Positions 31,125 through 44,289 of a stretch of 64,000 bases of DNA are shown one piece after another (position 1 is the stretch's first letter; every line of letters begins with the position of its first letter). The notes under the pieces are model-generated. The model did not search any database. It was not told the DNA's origin and worked only from the letters and a program-made list of their open reading frames with translations. The stretch is from Falciphora oryzae (lineage: Eukaryota > Ascomycota > Sordariomycetes > Magnaporthales > Magnaporthaceae), in assembly GCA_000733355.1 (NCBI GenBank), contig JNVV01000003.1:1-64000 (forward strand), given 5' to 3'. A program made the translations under genes and the position numbers.

Positions 31125-31415
31125 CACAGCCCAGCCGGTCAGACCTGATCGAGGCTCGTTTTGTCTTTCCCCCCTCCGCTCCTTGCAAGCACTGTATGTG
31201 GTAGTGGCAGCTGATGCAACAGCCCTCGGCGCTTGCTCTCGCGGGTCGGTCCATCTGCATCCTCTCCATCACGTCAACATGCTCGCTCTCACCGGAGGAA
31301 GCCTTGACAGCCAGGCTGTCCGAGCAAGAGTTGAATATTATGGCTGCTGCGGGTCTTGACTCACGTCTGATCACGGGAAGTATCAACTCCTTTTTGTCCT
31401 CGGTTTTTTCTTTTC

Positions 31416-31440
31416 TTTTTATTTTATTTTATTTTATTTT
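31416..31440. repeat. (ATTTT)n microsatellite
   Basis: At least four exact ATTTT units follow a T-rich run. Confidence 0.85.
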
Positions 31441-32628
31441 GTTTTCATCCTTATCCTTGTATTTCGAGAGCCACACACTGCACTACGCTCGCAAGCCTCC
31501 CACCAATGGCCCCTAACTCTGCTGAAAAAGTGGCAGGTTTTTGCGATCTACATATTATTCACCGGCCACCTCACGCCTCGAAGCAGGATCATGATGAAGC
31601 GGTGAAGCTCAACTGCTTATTCTGAGTGGAAATGAGAGATGGCTCAACCTCCCCCACCCATCACGCTACTCCAGCAAGGCCGTGGACGAACTGGTGTGGT
31701 TTTGTAATATCCACATTCTTTTCACCCATCTTCCGACTGGTGCCCCCGGCGGCGGCTGGGCGTGTGGATGGACCTTGGTCCAATACGTCGTAATCCTTGG
31801 CGGCAGAGCTGCAGCGCAGGGGCGACCTCTCAACCCATGCAGGAGAGTGGGCGGGTGGGGAAAGCCTGGTAGGGCTGACGAAGGTAATAAGACCTGCAGG
31901 CCTACCACACCGCGCAAACGCCACCCACATTGCCTGGGCACCCACCCGCGAGCGGAAGGGTAATATCGTACTAGAGCGAATGGGGGCCAGAGACGCCATC
32001 CCAACACCGGCGCGTCCGGAGAGCGTGGCTGACAAACAAGGCTCGGCCCCAGTGACTCCCACCGCGCGGGATTAGAATGCTGCCGCAGAACCATAACCCC
32101 AGCACCGGGCCCCTGGCCGGCGGCACCTCCCTTCCCTCGACGGACGGGGCAGTCAGTCTGCCGCGTGGGTGATACTGTGCTCGCTCGCTGTCCCATGATA
32201 TCCGCGAGACCACGCCGAGTCCATAAGCCACAGACAAAGCCGCCACTGCCGGATCCCTCCGCCATGGGCTTTGGGGACATGCTCTCAGCACTTCGACGCA
32301 CGTCGATCCTCGGCCGTACCATGCCATTGCTGGTATGGCACCTTCCCGTCAGGCCAAGCCCCGTGCTCCCATCAGCGTGCTCCCACCACCCACCATCCAC
32401 CGCCCCCCTGGACCTCGCGTCACTGTCGCCTTGATTCCCAAGGCGGCAACCAGCGGGCGGTGCTGACCAAGAGCGAGACCATCGTTCGGCCATCTCCCGA
32501 TCGGACCCACATCGTTGACCCTTTGCCATCGCTGTGCATTGCCCGGATCTGGGTGTCCCTCCCTCACTTGCTCTTTCTCGCTCTCGTTCTTACACCTTCC
32601 GTGCACGTTTCGCAAAAAGTTCCCGCCT

Positions 32629-32647
32629 AAAAAAAAAAAAAAAAAAA
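32629..32647. repeat. Poly-A tract (19 nt)
   Basis: A homopolymer A run in the intergenic region upstream of the Zn2Cys6 gene. Confidence 0.9.
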
Positions 32648-33094
32648 GTGTCCGCGTGAGAAGCAGCCCAGCTCCCCCACAAAAGAGTGACCTCGTGGGA
32701 GCCCGGGCAGCGTTATGGACACGAGAGGGGCACCGACCAATGGCGGGCTCACCCTGCCGGCCTGGAACTGCCCTAGATGCAGGAATCTGATTGTTACACT
32801 CCTTCCCCCGTTAAGGCAGCCAGCAGGCAGAGGGCACGTTGAGGTTGGCCCCCACACCTGCCTAAACGGGCCCTTTATCAGCCTTCTTCCCCCGCGGGCT
32901 TCTCACGAGTCCTCTCTGCCTTAAAAGTTCTTTGCGTTTTCCATTTATGGCCCGCGTGTTTTCCTCGGTACTCTTTTTTCTTCTCATAGTGCCCATGTCC
33001 TCTTGAGCCGCTGGCGACCCGAGCTTTCACCGACGATGATCGACGGCAAACCTAGCACATCCGACACTAGTCTCAACCCCACAGCACCTCGAAG

Positions 33095-34998
33095 ATGGTT
33101 GGCGTTCCCGGAAAGTACAAGGGCTGCAACACCTGCAGACTTCGTAGAGTCAAGGTACGGACACCGGGGGGAATAGAAGAGGGGAGTCTGTCAGCCACGC
33201 CGGAGCCTGGGCTGGAATACATCCGAACTTCCTGGTGCCGTGTCGCCTCGTGCCCGTCGGGGCGGAAAGACTAACGTCATTAGAAGTGCGACAACGAGCG
33301 TCCGTTCTGCAGAAAGTGCATCGACAGCGGCAGGAAGTGTGAGGGATATGAGCGGGAGCGCATTTTCATCATCGGAACTCCCGAGCAGGGCGGTCGGTGC
33401 TCATCACACCCACGTCGGACCGTGCCCAGCAGAAACTCGAAGAAGGCCACCACACCGTCCAGGTCAGATAGTTCCAGGTCAGAGGAGCCCGAGAGGGTGA
33501 AACAGGAAGACGAGGACCACGGCGAGAGGCTGGAGCTCGTGGCCATCGAACCGCTGCGGCCCGCTTGGGACGATATCATCGCCCTTTCCAAACGAGGAAC
33601 CGTATACCACGCGCAGATTTCGGCCCTCAACACCAGTCTCTCGGCCATCGTCCACGATGACGAGATGAGCCGTGGGAAGGTCACCCGGTTATTCTTCCCG
33701 CCTTACATACCGCCTGACACCCGCGCTTTGACGCGAAACGATGAGTTTGAACTCCGCTCGCAGTGTATGGCTCACCTCTCGGAAATGGAGGAAACGCGGA
33801 ACGAGCTTGGCGAGACCGTCGGCACCAACAGCATCTGTTTGTTCCTGTTTGAGGTGAGAGATACCAGGACGGCGCCTTGGGTGATAGCCAAAAATAAAGG
33901 GGGAAAAAGAAAGAAGAAGAAAAAAAGAATGGGAAAAGAAGGATAATACGAGATTTCTGACCCGAGGAGCCGTCGCTGACATGATGCAGCAGCAAAATAA
34001 TTCCATGTCGTCCAGCATATCTGCACCGTGGACCGGTGCTTCCACCCAGGAGAGCTCTGTCAGGCAGCTCGGCCCAGGACGCTTCCGGAATTTCCCAGCC
34101 CATCATTTCTTCGTGCGCGTTTTTCGACACAACGGGGTGAGTCGAATCTCCCGTCACACACGGGCCCCTTTTCTGGCCACGTGCCATGCATGCAAGTGAC
34201 TAACGTGCATCTTCTGTTCACACCCACTGGCAGATATGCACAGCCCTTCTGAACCGCAAAAGCACGTTTCTCGCCGAGCACGAGTGGACGACGGTGCCGT
34301 GGGAATCGCACCCCAAGTCGGCGCTTGACCGGCTCTTCGACATGCTCGCCCTCCTCCCCGGTCTACTAGAGCGGGTCGACCGAATAATGGCGAGCGACCC
34401 GACGCTAGAGCGGCGGCTCCTCGCGCAGGAGCTGCTGGCGAGTTGTCTGCAGGCCGAAAGCCTCCTGAGCGGCTGGTATCTGTCCATCAACCCGTCGACG
34501 GCTTTCTGGGTTGACGAGAGCGGAGGGCTCGAGACGCGGATCCCGTTCGCGGACGCGCTCGCGTTCCGGGACGGCGCGACAGCGCTGGGGCTGGCGCACT
34601 ACTGGACGGCACTCGTGTGCCTCTGGCCGTGCATGGAGCGGCTGCACCAGGCCATCTTCCAGCCGGTCCTGGACGAGTTCCCGCAGATGTTCCCAGACCT
34701 CCCCGAGGCGCTCCTGCACGTGGACCCGGCCAGGTACGCGGCCAAGGAGACGCGCGAGCTGGCGGCGTGCGTCTGCCGCTCGCTCGACGGGGCGCTCGCC
34801 GCCACGGTCCAGCCCGACCTCGCGGCCGTCCCGCTCGCCGTGGCCGAGGGCTTCTTCCGCGAGCTCAACGCGTCCACGGGCGACGGCGCCCTCGAGCTCA
34901 TGTGGTGCGAGGCGTTCAGGTCCCGGCTGGCCGCCAAGGGTCAGGATATTGCCGATGTGATTCAGGGCCGGGACTGGGCGGAGCTGGCCCGTTTTTGA
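33095..34998 (+). CDS. Zn2Cys6 fungal transcription factor
   Basis: Four exons, 33095-33154, 33287-33853, 33990-34136 and 34234-34998, give 512 residues. The N-terminus is a zinc cluster: GCNTCRLRRVK, then CDNERPFCRKCIDSGRKCEGY. With the second of two adjacent acceptors (TAG-AAG, 33281-33286) the spacing is C11-x2-C14-x6-C21-x6-C28-x2-C31-x6-C38, the canonical pattern. The first acceptor adds one lysine and gives x7. A Ser/Glu-rich linker (about 60-100) precedes a helical fungal-specific regulatory region (ALLPGLLERVDRI, LGLAHYWTALVCLW, FQPVLDEFPQMF) like the C-terminal domain of many zinc-cluster regulators that bind CGG half-sites. It stands alone with 2.6-kb gaps on both sides and is not embedded in a metabolic cluster, so the target pathway is unknown. 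Confidence 0.87.
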
Positions 34999-37589
34999 CA
35001 TTGATTTCTGTTCCTTTTCTTCGTTATTCCTATCCTTCTTCTGTACTCACTTTCACGGGACTTCTCGGACGTTGGGCGATGAAGACAAGGGTGCACAGCC
35101 TGGTGCGTCACCCCGATTTCGATCGTGGCAACCATTTCGTCTCTTTGTGTGGTTCTTTGCGGATTGAAAAGGGCCCCAGTGGCTGAGCCATGCATCTAAG
35201 GACGCCATTTTGGCTGGTTTTCACGGTTAGTTACCTGCATTCAACGGTAGGATGGTTAGATTGTGGCATAAAAACGGACAAGGAAAGGGGTGATGGGCAG
35301 AGCTATACGTTTTAATCATATCGTACTCCGTCTTGTTTCCCTCCTGTTTGTTTATCGCGGTGATGATGCCCCTGCTCCGAGGACCCTCGTCTCTCAGGCG
35401 GGAGTGCCTGGATGGATGCACGTCGGGCGCGGGGGCCATGGAGAAGGCGAGGCGAATTGTAGTGCAACGCGGAGATTGGCCGATCAGCGGTATGGCGAGA
35501 TGCTCCCCGATCTAGGTGGGTTCGTGATGGAAGTTCGGGGGAGTTCAGGGGGGAAAAGGGCGATCACCATGGAGGATCCACCGGCATTCATGCCATCGCG
35601 AAAGGAGGCCGCTCCACAGTTTACCGGGACCTAGAGGGTGGGCTAGGGGCTTGCGAGGCTTAGCTCCTAGAGTCCGTGGGTTGGCGGACGAATGTTTCGT
35701 GAGGACTTTTCTTGATCCAATTCTTGCTTTTTCTCTCGGGCTGTTATCTCCATTGCTCGGGCCGCCAAAAACTCTGCTCTCTAACAGTTGCACGATACAA
35801 CATAATAGCGGGGTTTCGCAGACCAGAAAAGGCAATTCCAGTTGCAAGAGCCGCATTGGAAGGTTCTGAATGTGGAAGTTGCATGGTTAGAGGCTATAAT
35901 AAGGACGGGGTGGATGCAACACTCCAGAGTTGGATTGATAGGAAAAAGAAGTTAAAGCGAAAAGAAACGGCTCGCTCCATGATTTGTAAAAAGGGGGCCA
36001 CGGACATGCCACCAAGTTTGAAACATCTCCCAGGAAGTGAATAGGCTTGCTAGTCCAGGCTAAATTGCGCAGGACCTGCGGATACCATCAAGGACGACGG
36101 ACAAAAAAAAGGGCAGCATCGGGAGACGGCGACTCGTTGCAAAGGGGCGGGTCTGCGAGTTCATGCGCCTGCCGGGGTCACCGCTGCTCCCCAGACCTCC
36201 CGGTGCAGTCGCGGGCAGCCGCCGTCCGCGTGCAATGCGGCTCATCTGAACTCCCCCGTGGCTCGTCGCGCATCCCGTGCGGCTGTTGGCTGGATGCGCA
36301 GGGCAAGTGCATGGACAAGGATGTGTGTAGGACACCATACGGAGGGGTACGAGGTGCGAGGTGGGGGAGACTGTCTGACTTGACTCCCAATGGCATGTCT
36401 GGCAAAGACAAATGGAAGCGCCGGCTGTGTGTGATGCTGGCTGGGGTCTTGATGGCGCGGGCGAATAGAGGCCGGCGGCAAGGCGGGCCGGGGACAGGTC
36501 TGCTACGGCTCGGCCACAGGCTACTACACAGAGCGAGGGAATCGCGGTCATTTGATTGATCGTAGCATCGGCCTCGAACACTCGGGCCTTTGAAGGGTTT
36601 CGTTCTGACACAATATACCTCTCTCCACACTTGCACACTCTCTGTCAGTGCCGCACAAGGTAGCATTATAATTATTGCGCAGTGCCATCCACCGGCACAT
36701 CATCTTTTTTAGGATGACAGCGGCAGCAAGGACAAACAAAAAGCAGGAAAAGGCGTCGCAAGTCAGAGCCACATTTGGGGACTTGGCTTTGCTGGGGTAG
36801 TGGCTGATGGGGTCGTCCGCATTGTCGACGTTGGGGCCGCTCCAGCGGCTTTTGCGGCCCCTCGCCGCCGCCGACTGCGCAGCGCATCCACGCATCCCAT
36901 CCATCCCCTGCAGGGGGTCTCCGAATCGAGGCCCAACGGCAATGCGTGCTGCGCCCATCTGATTAGCTGATGCCACCATGGACGACCCTTACCCAACGGT
37001 GTTTCAGAGCCGTCCAGAGTTGGCCAGCTCTCTGCACTCCCGTCTCTTGTCGTTATGCTTCGCGCTGGGCTCGCTGCGTTGGCCGGGGCTGGGTCGGGGC
37101 ATGGCGGCGGATATGGAGAGGGCGATGCTATCTATAAAGACGCCCGCCGTCCCGGCCCCCTGGGAAAGAAAAGGCCCGGCCGTGTTTTTTCTCGAACCAG
37201 TCCCAGGACTTTGGACAAGTAGCCTGCCTCTTCCGGAAAGCGTCATTTACGACTTGACTTCTGGTCTGCTGGCAGAAGCAGAACGATCATTCCACCGATC
37301 TGATCTATTCCCGACTAGGCACATCGTTGGCTCGGCGTCTTTTCCAGCCTTGCTCTAGCGACGGGACGGTCCACTCGCCGATTCGGTCAAATCAATCAAT
37401 CAACCATCCACCACAGCCACCCGCCCCGACGGGCCCAGACCTGCCCAGGAGGCGACGTGCCGCTACCCCGCGTCTTATCGATACCCTGACGGGACTCGGC
37501 TTGGGACTTGGAAATTGAGAGAGCGCGACCGTGCGCCTGGTGCAGCCACTAAAACCGCGCATCCCAGCACCCCCCCTAATTGAGGCCCA
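34999..37589. other. Intergenic stretch (2.6 kb), no gene seen
   Basis: It lies between the zinc-cluster gene and alpha-actinin. Candidate frames overlap on both strands at 36047-36670 without family features. The last 250 bp upstream of 37590 is C-rich and likely the alpha-actinin leader. Confidence 0.45.
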
Positions 37590-40138
37590 ATGTCGTCAGT
37601 GGAGTTGAGTGGCTCCTTTCAGGCCAATGGTCCGCCCAGCAACGACACGCCGGGCGGCGACGCTGGCGAGAAATTCCCCGACTTCCAATGTTTACTGCAG
37701 CAAGCCCCAACCGATGCCAGCGATAAGCTGCCCCTGAGCCACCACCACCAACCCTACCCCCAGGGCCGCCCCGTCTCTCTGTCCATCCAGTCCACCACCT
37801 CGTCGTCCGACTACTCGGACAAGGACGCCGACCCGCTCTTCGACTCGCGCCGTGCCTCCATCATCAGCACCGCCTCGTCGCTGCACTCGGCCGTCACCGC
37901 CTGCAGCACCACCACCCCCTGCGGCTCGCCCCAGCCCCTCTCGAGGAGCCGCCGTGACGCCAAGCAGCTCGCCGCCGCCCGCCTCCAGCGCTCCGGCTCC
38001 GCCTCGCTCGCCATCACCCCCAAGCAGCACCAGCGTGACGGCAAGCCCAAGCGCTTCCACTCGGTCAGCGGCTCCCCGAAACACGCCCTCGCCGCCACCG
38101 AGCCGCCGCATGAGACGGGCCTCGCGAGGATGGCGTTCGCCGACCAGCAGCGGTGGATCACCGTCCAGCAAAAGACCTTCACAAAGTGGCTCAACAACAA
38201 GCTGCAGGAGCGCGACCTCGAGGTCAAGGACCTCGTAAAGGACCTCAGCGACGGCGTCATCCTGATCCACCTCCTAGAATGCCTGTCCAGCGAGTCGCTC
38301 GGCCGCTATGCCGCCAAGCCCAAGCTGCGCGTCCAGCGCTTCGAGAACACAAACACGGCCCTCAACTTCATCAAGTCCAGGGGCATCCAGATGACAAACA
38401 TCGGCGCCGAGGACATTGTGGACGGCAACCAGCGCATCATCCTGGGGCTCATCTGGACCCTGATTCTGAGGTTCACCGTCAGCGACATCAATGAGGCCGG
38501 CATGACCGCCAAGGAGGGCCTGCTCCTGTGGTGCCAGCGCAAGACGGCCTGCTACGACGAGGTCGAGGTCCGCGACTTCAGTGGCTCCTGGAACGACGGC
38601 CTCGCCTTCTGCGCCCTGCTCGACATCCACCGCCCGGACCTGATCGACTACGACGCCCTGGACAAGTCGGACCACCGCGGCAACATGCAGATGGCCTTCG
38701 ATATCGCCCATAAGGAGATCGGTATCCCCAAGCTGCTCGATGTCGAGGACGTCTGCGACGTGGCCAAGCCCGACGAGCTGAGTCTGATGACGTACATCGC
38801 CTACTGGTTCCACGCCTTCTCCCAGATGGAGAAGGTCGAGAATGCCGGCCGCCGCGTCGAGAAGTTCGTCAACAACATGCAGGGCGCCTGGGAGATGGAG
38901 AGCGCCTACGAGCGCCGCATGGCCGAGCTGCTCAAGAGCATCCGCGCCCAGGTCGAGAGCTGGCGCCAGGCCACCTTTGAGGGGACCTACGCCGACGCCA
39001 AGGCCCAGTCGACCGAGTTCGCTTCTTACAAGAGGGGCAAGAAGCGTGAGTGGGTCGCCGAGAAGAGCGAGCTGGCCACCCTGCTGGGCAACATCAAGAC
39101 CAAGCTTGGCACATACAGGCTAAGGCCATACGTGCCCCCGGCCGAGCTGAGGCTCGAGGTCATGGATGCAGAGTGGAGCAATCTGTCCAAGGCCGAGATG
39201 ACCAGGGGCCAAGTCATCAACGAGAACATCCGAGAGTAAGTGTTGTTTGGTACTTGCCTAGTTGACAGAGAAGAACCACCAGAACTAACCGGATAAACAG
39301 CATTAAAAACGCGCTACGCAAGTCCTTTGCAGACAAAGCAAACGACTTTGCCATGGCACTCAACACGATGCAGCTCGCCATCTCCGGCCTGGAGGGCGAC
39401 GTCGAGGACCAGCTGCATCACGTGCGCAAACTGAGCGATAACCTTCCGCCACTCGACGCCTACCTTACCACCATTGGCGCCGTTGACGAGAAGTGCCAGG
39501 AGGCCAACATTGAGGAAAACGACTTCACGACGTACACATATGACGAGCTCTGCTACGAGCTCGGACTTGTCAAATCGTCTGTTTCCAAGAAGCTTTCGTT
39601 CCTCGAGAACCAGATGGTGGCGCGCAACATGACCAACCTGACGCCCATCCAGCTCGAGGAATTCGAGTCGGTGTTCCGCCACTTCGACCGCGAGGACAGC
39701 AACAGCCTTGGCGAGCTGGAGTTCAGCGCCGCCCTGGCATCTCTGGGGCTTGTCTTCTCTGAAGACGAGATGCACGACTGCTTTGTCGAGACGTCCAAGG
39801 GCCGCGATCGTGTTACCTTTGAGCAGTTTATCCGCTTCATGGTGGACGTGACTGAGGACCAGAACACAGCCGAGCAGGTTTTCCAGTCGTTCCGCGAGGT
39901 GGCCGACGGCAAGCCCTACGTGACCGAGATGGACCTGCGCCACAGTCTTGTGCCCGACGAGGTTATCGACAAGCTCGTCGAGATCATCCCTCTGCACACC
40001 GGGCCCGACATGGCCCAGGACCGTGGTGTTCCGCAGTACGACTACATTGCCTTCATGGACAAGTTCGTCGGCGGTGGTGTCGAGGACGACTCCGGCTCAG
40101 GCAATGCAGAGAACGGGGCCGTGAACGGCACGCACTAA
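37590..40138 (+). CDS. acnA: Alpha-actinin (actin cross-linker) with long N-terminal extension
   Basis: Exons 37590-39235 and 39301-40138 give 827 residues. The intron is gtaagt..aacag and joins IRE-D to IKNALRKSFADKA. Two calponin-homology domains form the actin-binding region (about 190-300, TFTKWLNNKLQERDLEVKDL; about 310-420, LLLWCQRKTACYDEVEVRDF through YWFHAFSQ). They are followed by a short spectrin-type helical rod (about 430-640) and a C-terminal EF-hand pair (FRHFDREDSNSLGELEF; PYVTEMDLRHSLVPDEVIDKL). The loop residues D-x-E-x-S-x-S are poor for calcium, suggesting Ca-insensitive binding. Fungal alpha-actinins act at the cytokinetic ring, septum and tip. The first 180 residues are a Ser/Thr/Pro-rich tail not part of the fold; an in-frame ATG at 38130 lies exactly before the first CH domain. 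Confidence 0.94.
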
Positions 40139-41848
40139 AGCGGAGCAAGAAAAAAAAAAAAAACGCTGCCTGCACATAAACTGCAAGACTTCTTCTCACC
40201 CCTTCCTTCTCCTCCGCTCCCTTATTCGACTCCTTTCTCGTCCTCGTACTATCTGTTACCCAATCTAGCATGCATCGATGATACCACTTCATTATTTATA
40301 CTGTCTTTTTCATTTGAATACCGATTCTTCTTCTAAATCCCTTCTCCCCTCCGGTGTGCCCCTCACAGGGGTCGCGCCCGTGGGTATATATACAAAAACC
40401 TTGTGCGTGCTGTCTCCATTGCTGAGACGAGCAAGAGTGCTAGATCATCCAGGCGCTACAAGGCCCAGACCGCACAGAGATGGCCAGATAGCCAAATACC
40501 TCGATACATTTTCTTCGTCGCAGCCTCCCACTACCTGCCTAGGTAGGCAACCCTGCTCAGACATAAAGGAAAGAAGACAGAAAAAGGCCCCCATCGGGTC
40601 TAGTAAATTATGTCCCTGCACAAATTGGTGTTCCGGTGGTCCGACAACGGGATCTTTGTTTGTCTTTTTGACCTTTCTTGTCTCTTTTGGATGTTTCTTT
40701 TCCTTTTCGCTCCTGGGCCTTTTCTTCTGACTTTTCTAGGTCTTGTATGCCATTATGGGTGGTGCTCAACTTCTTTTCCTCCCACTATAAGCGAATGACC
40801 TGTCCTTGGGCCCTAGGGGATTTTTTTTTGACCAGGGGTAGTTTAGCATTGGCGCCGGGGTTTTTTGAAACCTTCCTTAGCTCTTTTCTGTATTTAGCTC
40901 TTTGTGTTGTACACGAGAGGGAGAGGGAAGCTATTTTGAAGGTTTCAAAAGAAAAGCTTATATATCCAATATCCTCGATAAGAGAAAAAGAGGGGGGGTA
41001 TCTGGCATTTTCTCGCACTCTGCAAGAAGCGTACCCAAAAGAGTAACACTTTGCATTTGAGACGTGCTAATGAAACCGTTGTCCTTGGGGGAAGAAGTCA
41101 AGCCAGGCAGCGCCCATACGCCCCTCTTGCGTAGATATGGCCCTCCGGAACGAACACTTGATCATGCCCTCAAAGCTTCAAACTGCTTCCCAAAAATTCC
41201 GAGCTCGCCCGCGAGATACACATAGAGGAGGCCAGGAGCATCTCTGTTCTCGACGGCACCAACAACAAAGGACGGCGTCGTCAACCCCGGCGGTTTTGAA
41301 GCCACACCGGCTCTCGGGAAACCCGAGTTGGCGAGGGACCTTACCAGACGGGATGGATACCTTGTCAATAGAAAAAAAAAAAAAAGGGATTTCCCCAGGG
41401 CCGGTCCGTCTCGGATCATCATCTCACGACGGCAACCTCTATGCTCGACTCGCCGGGATTCACCTAGCTCTATTTTATCGTTGAGATCGGCCCAGTGACC
41501 CACGATTTCCGCTTAACAACCGACTGTGCTTACTTGGAATAGAGACCTAAATTGCCATTGACATCTTTTCATCAAATCCTGCGACTGTTAAAGCACTCAT
41601 TTTTAATACGCCGCCAACGCCAGACACGCCGGCCATCTAAATCCCTTCTTTCACCCGCCATAAATACGATGATGACGCCAAGCCCATCCAGAAGCGGGAC
41701 TGTCTAGGAGAACGAGAAAAATAACCGAGGTTTACGATATAGTAGGAAAACACGAAAATGTCGTTAATAAATGCTGCTGCTGCTTCACGGGAGAGCCCGC
41801 CTGCCACGAGAAACTTGACAGCGCTTGGTTTGGTCAGTCGGTCGTGCA
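40139..41848. other. Convergent intergenic region (1.7 kb)
   Basis: It lies between the 3' ends of alpha-actinin and the VPS9 gene. It is AT-rich with A-runs at about 40150-40163 and 41371-41385 and several T-rich segments (40660-40740). No coding sequence is supported. Confidence 0.5.
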
Positions 41849-44289
41849 TCAAGCGTCTTTAAAGGCGTCCCGGTCCTTCAGGGCAGCCGCCAGCCTGCGG
41901 TAGTCCCGGAGCAGGTCTCCGATATCGCCAAGCCGAAGCTCAGCTGCCGTCTGTGCCTCCATGAACTTCTTGACCGGCGGCGCGATCGGTGGAGGCTGCT
42001 GCTTCGGCGGCAAGGCAGTGGCAATGTCCGGGAAGGCCTATGAGAGGGGAAGTCAGTTAGCAAGCATACAAACAAACGGAAAAGAACCCTGCTAGAAGTG
42101 GTCACGTGATTTACAAGGAGGCGCATGGTACTCACAGCTGCAAGATCGCCACCGTCGGCTTGCTTGACAGGCACGGTTGGCGTAGACGAGGTTCTACCGA
42201 ATCCCCGCATCATACCTATCCCGGACAGCCTCGACATTGGGTTTAGCGAGTTGCCAAAGTTGCGCGCTGAGTCGAAGAGGGTTGGGTTGGAGGTCGAGGT
42301 GGGCGTCGAGCCACCCGCCGCCGCTTTGGCGTCCTCGCTCGCGAACAAAACCTTCTTGGAGCTGCTGCCTGCGCTCCTCACGCTGTCGGCACTGTGGTCA
42401 CGCGGGGCCTTGCGCCCACCGATGAGACTCAACATCTTCTCCTCCCGACTCACCACTCGCGAGCCGACCCGTTCGGGCTCCTCCGGGCCGTGCACCGAGC
42501 TCGCCCCGCTGACCGATCCGTCGTCGTCGGGCGGGGGAGTCCCGATCAGCTTTCGGGCATCGTCCAGCGTCTTGGGCACCACCAGGGTCTCCCCGCCGGA
42601 GCCCAGTGGTTCCCGCAGTTTGCCGATGAAGAATTTGTAGCTGTCTCCAAGGCTGTTGGTGATGTTCTTCAAGCCTTGGTCGGCTGTGTTGAACACGGCG
42701 TCGCTGGCCGCCCCGAAAGCCTGTGCAGGGGTATTGACCAAGTCGCTAAGTCGTCGATTCCGCAGCTGCACGGCTGCACGCAGCCCAGACGGGACCGTAG
42801 TGTCGGCCGACGGCGTTGTCGTCTTGGATGCCCCTGCCGTGGCGGCTGTCGTGTCCACGGGACCCTGGGTCGCAGTTGATGATCCGGGTGCGTACGCGGG
42901 TGGAAAGGTCTCGGCCTTGGGTGAGTTTGGCCTGCTAGAGCTCTTCACCGGGCCCGCCGGCGTCTCATCAGGCCGCAGGGTCGCGAGGTCCACCGTTTCC
43001 AAGAAGCTGATGGCGGCTTCCAGGTTCGTCAGACAATATGCGGCCTCGCCCACGAGCTTTGGCTCCCAACGGAAGCGGTGGATGAAGTTGAGATCGCTGA
43101 TCACGTTCAACTTCTCGGGCGAGAGAGTGATGAGCGTGTAGATGAGCATAGGCATGATCTCATCGGCCGAAGAGGACGGGTGGAAGTGCGCCAGAGTCTC
43201 GACGATGCTCTTGTGAGCTGCCTTGAGCCGGGTGAGCTTGCCGAGGGGATACCTCGACTCGTTCATCAGCTCGATGTCACGCCTCGCCTGGTCCAGCCAC
43301 TTGCGCACTTCCTCCTGCCTCGCGGCTATCTCCTCGGGCGACTGCGAGCCGTCGCCGAGCTCCACACCTAGGTCCGCAGGACCGATTCCAACTACGGCGA
43401 GAGCGGCCGTCTTAGATCTCAGCTTATCATCCTGCGCCTCGTCCTGAGTTGAGCGGTGCCGGTATATCCTGGGGTATATGCCCTCGCACAGGCGCCTCTC
43501 GACCGCCTCCTCCAGTAGCGATCGCTTTTGTTCCAGCGCCTTCCTCGTCCGCTTCCTGTCGGCTAGCTCATCCGCCGTTATCATCTGCTGTTCTCCTTCA
43601 GTCTTGGCTAATGTCTTGGCCCTGTCCTTGCCACCTATCGAAGCAGCCTTCGCCCTTAATAGGCTGGCCGGCGAAGACCTTGCTGAAGGTGATTGCTCGC
43701 GGCTGTGGCGGGTGAGCAGGCTTGCGACGTGGGTATTGATGTGCGACGAGGCGGAGTAGTAGAACTCTTGAAAGAGTCGGGAGAGGTTGTCGATGTTGGG
43801 GGGTGTCGGGTGCACCTTATGTGAGAGCGAATCGATGAAACTGAGTGGGTGGTAACCGCAAGCACATGTGAGCCTCTCGAGAACGGCGGCGAGTGAAGAT
43901 GGGGATTAACAAGATCCGAAAGGTACATACCTGTCTGTTAGGCTGATCAGCTCGATGGGGAGGTCGTCCATGTCGACCGAAGCCCGTGGTGGGTCAGTCT
44001 GATCATCTCCCGCATGGCTGCTCTCGAAGGCATCGACACCCTCCTCGAGAGCCTCATGCTTTTGGGGCGTTGGCGTATGCGTGCGGGAGCTTGGGGGCGC
44101 CACACCGTTCTGAAAGGTGCTGGCTCGCTGGGGACGCGTCACGGCTGGTCCGGAATCGTCTGCAGCCTCGTTTCGAGGGAAGGAGCGGACAGTCCGCAGA
44201 GGGTTCGTGCGTGTTGAGGCATCCTTCTCCTTGGAGCCGGCGGACGCCATCAGGGTCTCCGTTATGGTTTCTGTGAGTGTGGAAAACAT
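41849..44289 (-). CDS. VPS9-domain protein, probable Rab5-type GEF
   Basis: Minus-strand exons 44289-43931, 43840-42136 and 42037-41849 give 750 residues. Splicing joins ELISLTD-S-FIDSLSHKVHP and GDLAA-AFPDIATAL. A VPS9 domain is visible at about residues 270-400, with KAAHKSIVETLAHFHPSSSADEIMPMLIYTLI, the catalytic acidic residue and YTL segment, then KLNVISDLNFIHRFRW and GEAAYCLTNLEAAISFLETVD. VPS9 domains load GTP onto Rab5/Vps21 GTPases on endosomes. A charged helical region with coiled-coil character precedes the domain, and a Ser/Pro-rich disordered region follows. The C-terminus is a short conserved helix (ELRLGDIGDLLRDYRRLAAALKDRDAF, given here in part). It could be the Muk1 or a Vps9 relative; no CUE ubiquitin-binding domain was seen. 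An ATG 36 nt further in is an alternative start. Confidence 0.88.

Larger units (their letters stand above)
30456..33094. other. Intergenic stretch with simple repeats (2.6 kb)
   Basis: It holds no gene I can support. It contains two tandem copies of GGGATCCCTCGC (31010-31033), an inverted repeat at 31077-31124, an (ATTTT)n run near 31416-31440 and a 19-nt poly-A at 32629-32647. Long frames at 31660-32530 on the minus strand are GC-rich shadows with no family features. Confidence 0.5.

Noticed and set aside
31666..32529. Long minus-strand frame upstream of the zinc-cluster gene
   Set aside because: Gly/Arg/Trp-rich translation typical of shadow frames in GC-rich DNA; several frames open at once.
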